DNA of 6,699 nucleotides from contig JACCYC010000263.1 in the NCBI GenBank assembly GCA_013696665.1, positions 1-6,699 on the forward strand, read 5' to 3'. The position numbers and the translations under genes were made by a program. Below the pieces are notes generated by a model. It saw nothing but the letters and a program-made list of their open reading frames with translations, ran no database searches and was not told where the DNA came from. The DNA comes from Burkholderiaceae bacterium. GTDB lineage: Bacteria; Pseudomonadota; Gammaproteobacteria; Burkholderiales; Burkholderiaceae_F. How positions within the stretch are numbered: position 1 is the stretch's first letter; every line of letters starts with the position of its first letter. Shown here one piece after another: positions 5,468 to 6,699 of this stretch.

Positions 5468-6577
5468 ATGTCTGCGGTGAACCTGCTCGATTTCGACTCT
5501 GCCGCGCTGGCTGCCTTTGTCGAATCGCTCGGCGAGAAGCCTTTTCGCGCGCGTCAACTGCTGCGCTGGATCCATCAGCGTGGCGCGCACGATTTCGATG
5601 CGATGTCGGATCTCGCGAAATCACTGCGCAGTCGATTGGCGGAGCACGCGCAGGTTTCTGCTTTCGACGTGCTGAGCGACTCCATGTCGGACGACGGCAC
5701 ACGCAAATGGCTGCTCGACGTAGGTCAGCGCAACGCAATCGAGACGGTGTTCATACCGGAGGACGATCGCGGCACGCTGTGCATATCGACGCAGGCCGGA
5801 TGCGCTGTTAACTGCCTGTTCTGCTCGACCGGTAAGCAGGGTTTCAACCGTAATCTGACGACAGGCGAGATCATTGGCCAATTGTGGATGGCCGAGCACA
5901 CGATGCGTTCGGACAAGGGTGCCGCCGAGCGCGTTATCAGCAATGTCGTTCTGATGGGAATGGGTGAGCCGCTGCAGAATTACGAGGCCGTTTTGCCCGC
6001 GCTGCGACTGATGCTCGACGACAACGCCTACGGGTTGTCGCGGAGACGCGTCACGCTGTCGACGTCAGGCATGGTGGCGCAGATGGATCGGTTGGCCGCT
6101 GACTGCCCAGTGGCGCTCGCGGTTTCATTACATGCGCCCAACGACGCCTTGCGTGATGTGCTCGTGCCGTTGAATCGCAAGTATCCGCTGTCGGCATTGC
6201 TCGCCGCGTGCCGGCGCTACGTGCGCGCCGCGCCCCGCGATTTCATTACCTTCGAGTATGTGATGCTCGATGGCGTCAATGATCAAGATGCCCAGGCACG
6301 CGAGCTGGTTTCATTGGTCGCCGACGTGCCATGTAAAGTCAATCTGATTCCATTCAACGCGTTTCCGCAGTCAGGCTTGAAGTGTTCGTCGCCTGACCGC
6401 ATCCGCGCGTTCGCTCAGCATTTGTCGGATGCCGGCATCATCACGACGACGCGCAAGACGCGCGGAGACGATATTGATGCCGCGTGCGGCCAGTTGGCCG
6501 GCGACATACTCGATCGAACGCGCTTAGCTGGGCGCGTCGCCCGCAGGACAATTCCAATCACGGCCAGCGCAGACTAG
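5468..6577 (+). CDS. rlmN: Dual-specificity RNA methyltransferase RlmN (23S rRNA A2503 / tRNA A37)
   Basis: RlmN is a radical-SAM enzyme that adds a methyl group to C2 of adenine 2503 in 23S rRNA, in the peptidyl-transferase centre, and in E. coli also to A37 of some tRNAs. The 369-residue protein has an N-terminal helical RNA-binding domain (about 1-95). The 4Fe-4S cluster motif is Cys112-x3-Cys116-x2-Cys119 ('GCAVNCLFCST'), and 'MGMGEP' at 163-168 is the SAM-binding loop. The two cysteines of the unusual methylene-transfer mechanism are both present: Cys340 in 'GDDIDAACGQL' (E. coli Cys355, which carries the methyl) and Cys105 in 'TLCIS' (E. coli Cys118). Antibiotic-resistance paralogue Cfr shares this chemistry but at position C8; the close match to the RlmN-type C-terminus and the genomic place favour RlmN. 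AGGG at 5456-5459 lies 8 nt before ATG, overlapping the ndk stop. Confidence 0.97.
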   Translation: MSAVNLLDFDSAALAAFVESLGEKPFRARQLLRWIHQRGAHDFDAMSDLAKSLRSRLAEHAQVSAFDVLSDSMSDDGTRKWLLDVGQRNAIETVFIPEDDRGTLCISTQAGCAVNCLFCSTGKQGFNRNLTTGEIIGQLWMAEHTMRSDKGAAERVISNVVLMGMGEPLQNYEAVLPALRLMLDDNAYGLSRRRVTLSTSGMVAQMDRLAADCPVALAVSLHAPNDALRDVLVPLNRKYPLSALLAACRRYVRAAPRDFITFEYVMLDGVNDQDAQARELVSLVADVPCKVNLIPFNAFPQSGLKCSSPDRIRAFAQHLSDAGIITTTRKTRGDDIDAACGQLAGDILDRTRLAGRVARRTIPITASAD

Positions 6578-6579
6578 GA
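6576..6579 (+). promoter_or_regulatory. Ribosome binding site of the last gene
   Basis: AGGA overlaps the rlmN stop codon and lies 5 nt before ATG 6585. This supports that start and suggests translation linked to rlmN. Confidence 0.6.
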
Positions 6580-6584
6580 AAACA

Positions 6585-6699
6585 ATGAGAGTCCGTGCCG
6601 CAGTCCTGACTTCAATTGTTGCCATGGGCGCCGCCTGCACGACAACGACGACCACGACCGTCAGCAACGAAGGCACGTCGAAGATAACGAACGCCGACC
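6585..6699 (+). CDS. Lipoprotein N-terminus, probably type IV pilus biogenesis protein PilF/PilW (3' end outside window)
   Basis: Only 38 codons are inside the window. They encode a clear lipoprotein signal: a basic start (MRVR), a hydrophobic stretch, and lipobox MGAAC, with Cys18 the predicted lipidated residue. Thr19 at +2, rather than Asp, fits sorting to the outer membrane. Seven threonines follow directly (19-25), encoded by an ACN repeat at 6639-6659, and then a polar region. No TPR repeat is visible yet, so the PilF/PilW call comes only from position: a TPR lipoprotein that helps the PilQ secretin assemble commonly follows rlmN in beta- and gammaproteobacteria. The gap to rlmN is 7 bp, with a good ribosome binding site. 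The lipoprotein call is firm; the pilus role is an inference. Confidence 0.7.
   Translation, partial: MRVRAAVLTSIVAMGAACTTTTTTTVSNEGTSKITNAD

Overview
This 6.7 kb window is a dense, one-strand stretch of conserved proteobacterial housekeeping genes. It most resembles a betaproteobacterium: it joins a merR - tRNA-Pro - surE - pcm - nlpD block to an rlmD - ndk - rlmN - (pilF) block. I recall this arrangement from Burkholderiales-type genomes. Parts of it also occur in gammaproteobacteria, so the class is an inference (about 75%) and no genus can be named. Coding regions look GC-rich with strong G/C third positions throughout. I see no insertion sequence, integrase, CRISPR array or compositional break.

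Layout, all on the + strand: (1) 1-261, the C-terminal part of a MerR-family regulator cut by the window edge; (2) 263-268, a -10 element directly after the merR stop, then tRNA-Pro(GGG) at 278-354 and an intrinsic terminator hairpin at 366-405; (3) 409-1850, surE and pcm overlapping by 4 bp; (4) 1860-2726, an NlpD-like lipoprotein with a LysM domain and a degenerate LytM domain; (5) 2738-3529, a PolB-like 3'-5' exonuclease; (6) 3533-4903, rlmD; (7) 4904-5031, the only sizeable intergenic gap, probably holding the ndk promoter; (8) 5032-5457, ndk; (9) 5468-6577, rlmN; (10) 6585 to the end, the start of a lipoprotein that by position is probably the type IV pilus protein PilF/PilW.

The genes serve several maintenance tasks. 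SurE (nucleotidase) and Pcm (isoaspartyl repair) are stationary-phase and stress functions. NlpD is expected to activate a cell-wall amidase at division. The exonuclease probably trims nucleic acid 3' ends. RlmD and RlmN both methylate 23S rRNA, and Ndk between them balances NTP pools. From surE to rlmD the gaps are 11 bp or less, which suggests one transcription unit. A second unit probably begins at ndk.

I do not see a previously undescribed system. The points worth a second look are: no rpoS directly after nlpD, with an exonuclease gene in that place; a surE start with no ribosome binding site, placed 3 nt after a terminator U-tract; an A-C mismatch in the T-stem of tRNA-Pro; an inverted repeat around the putative ndk -10; and a seven-codon threonine tract just after the lipobox of the last gene.
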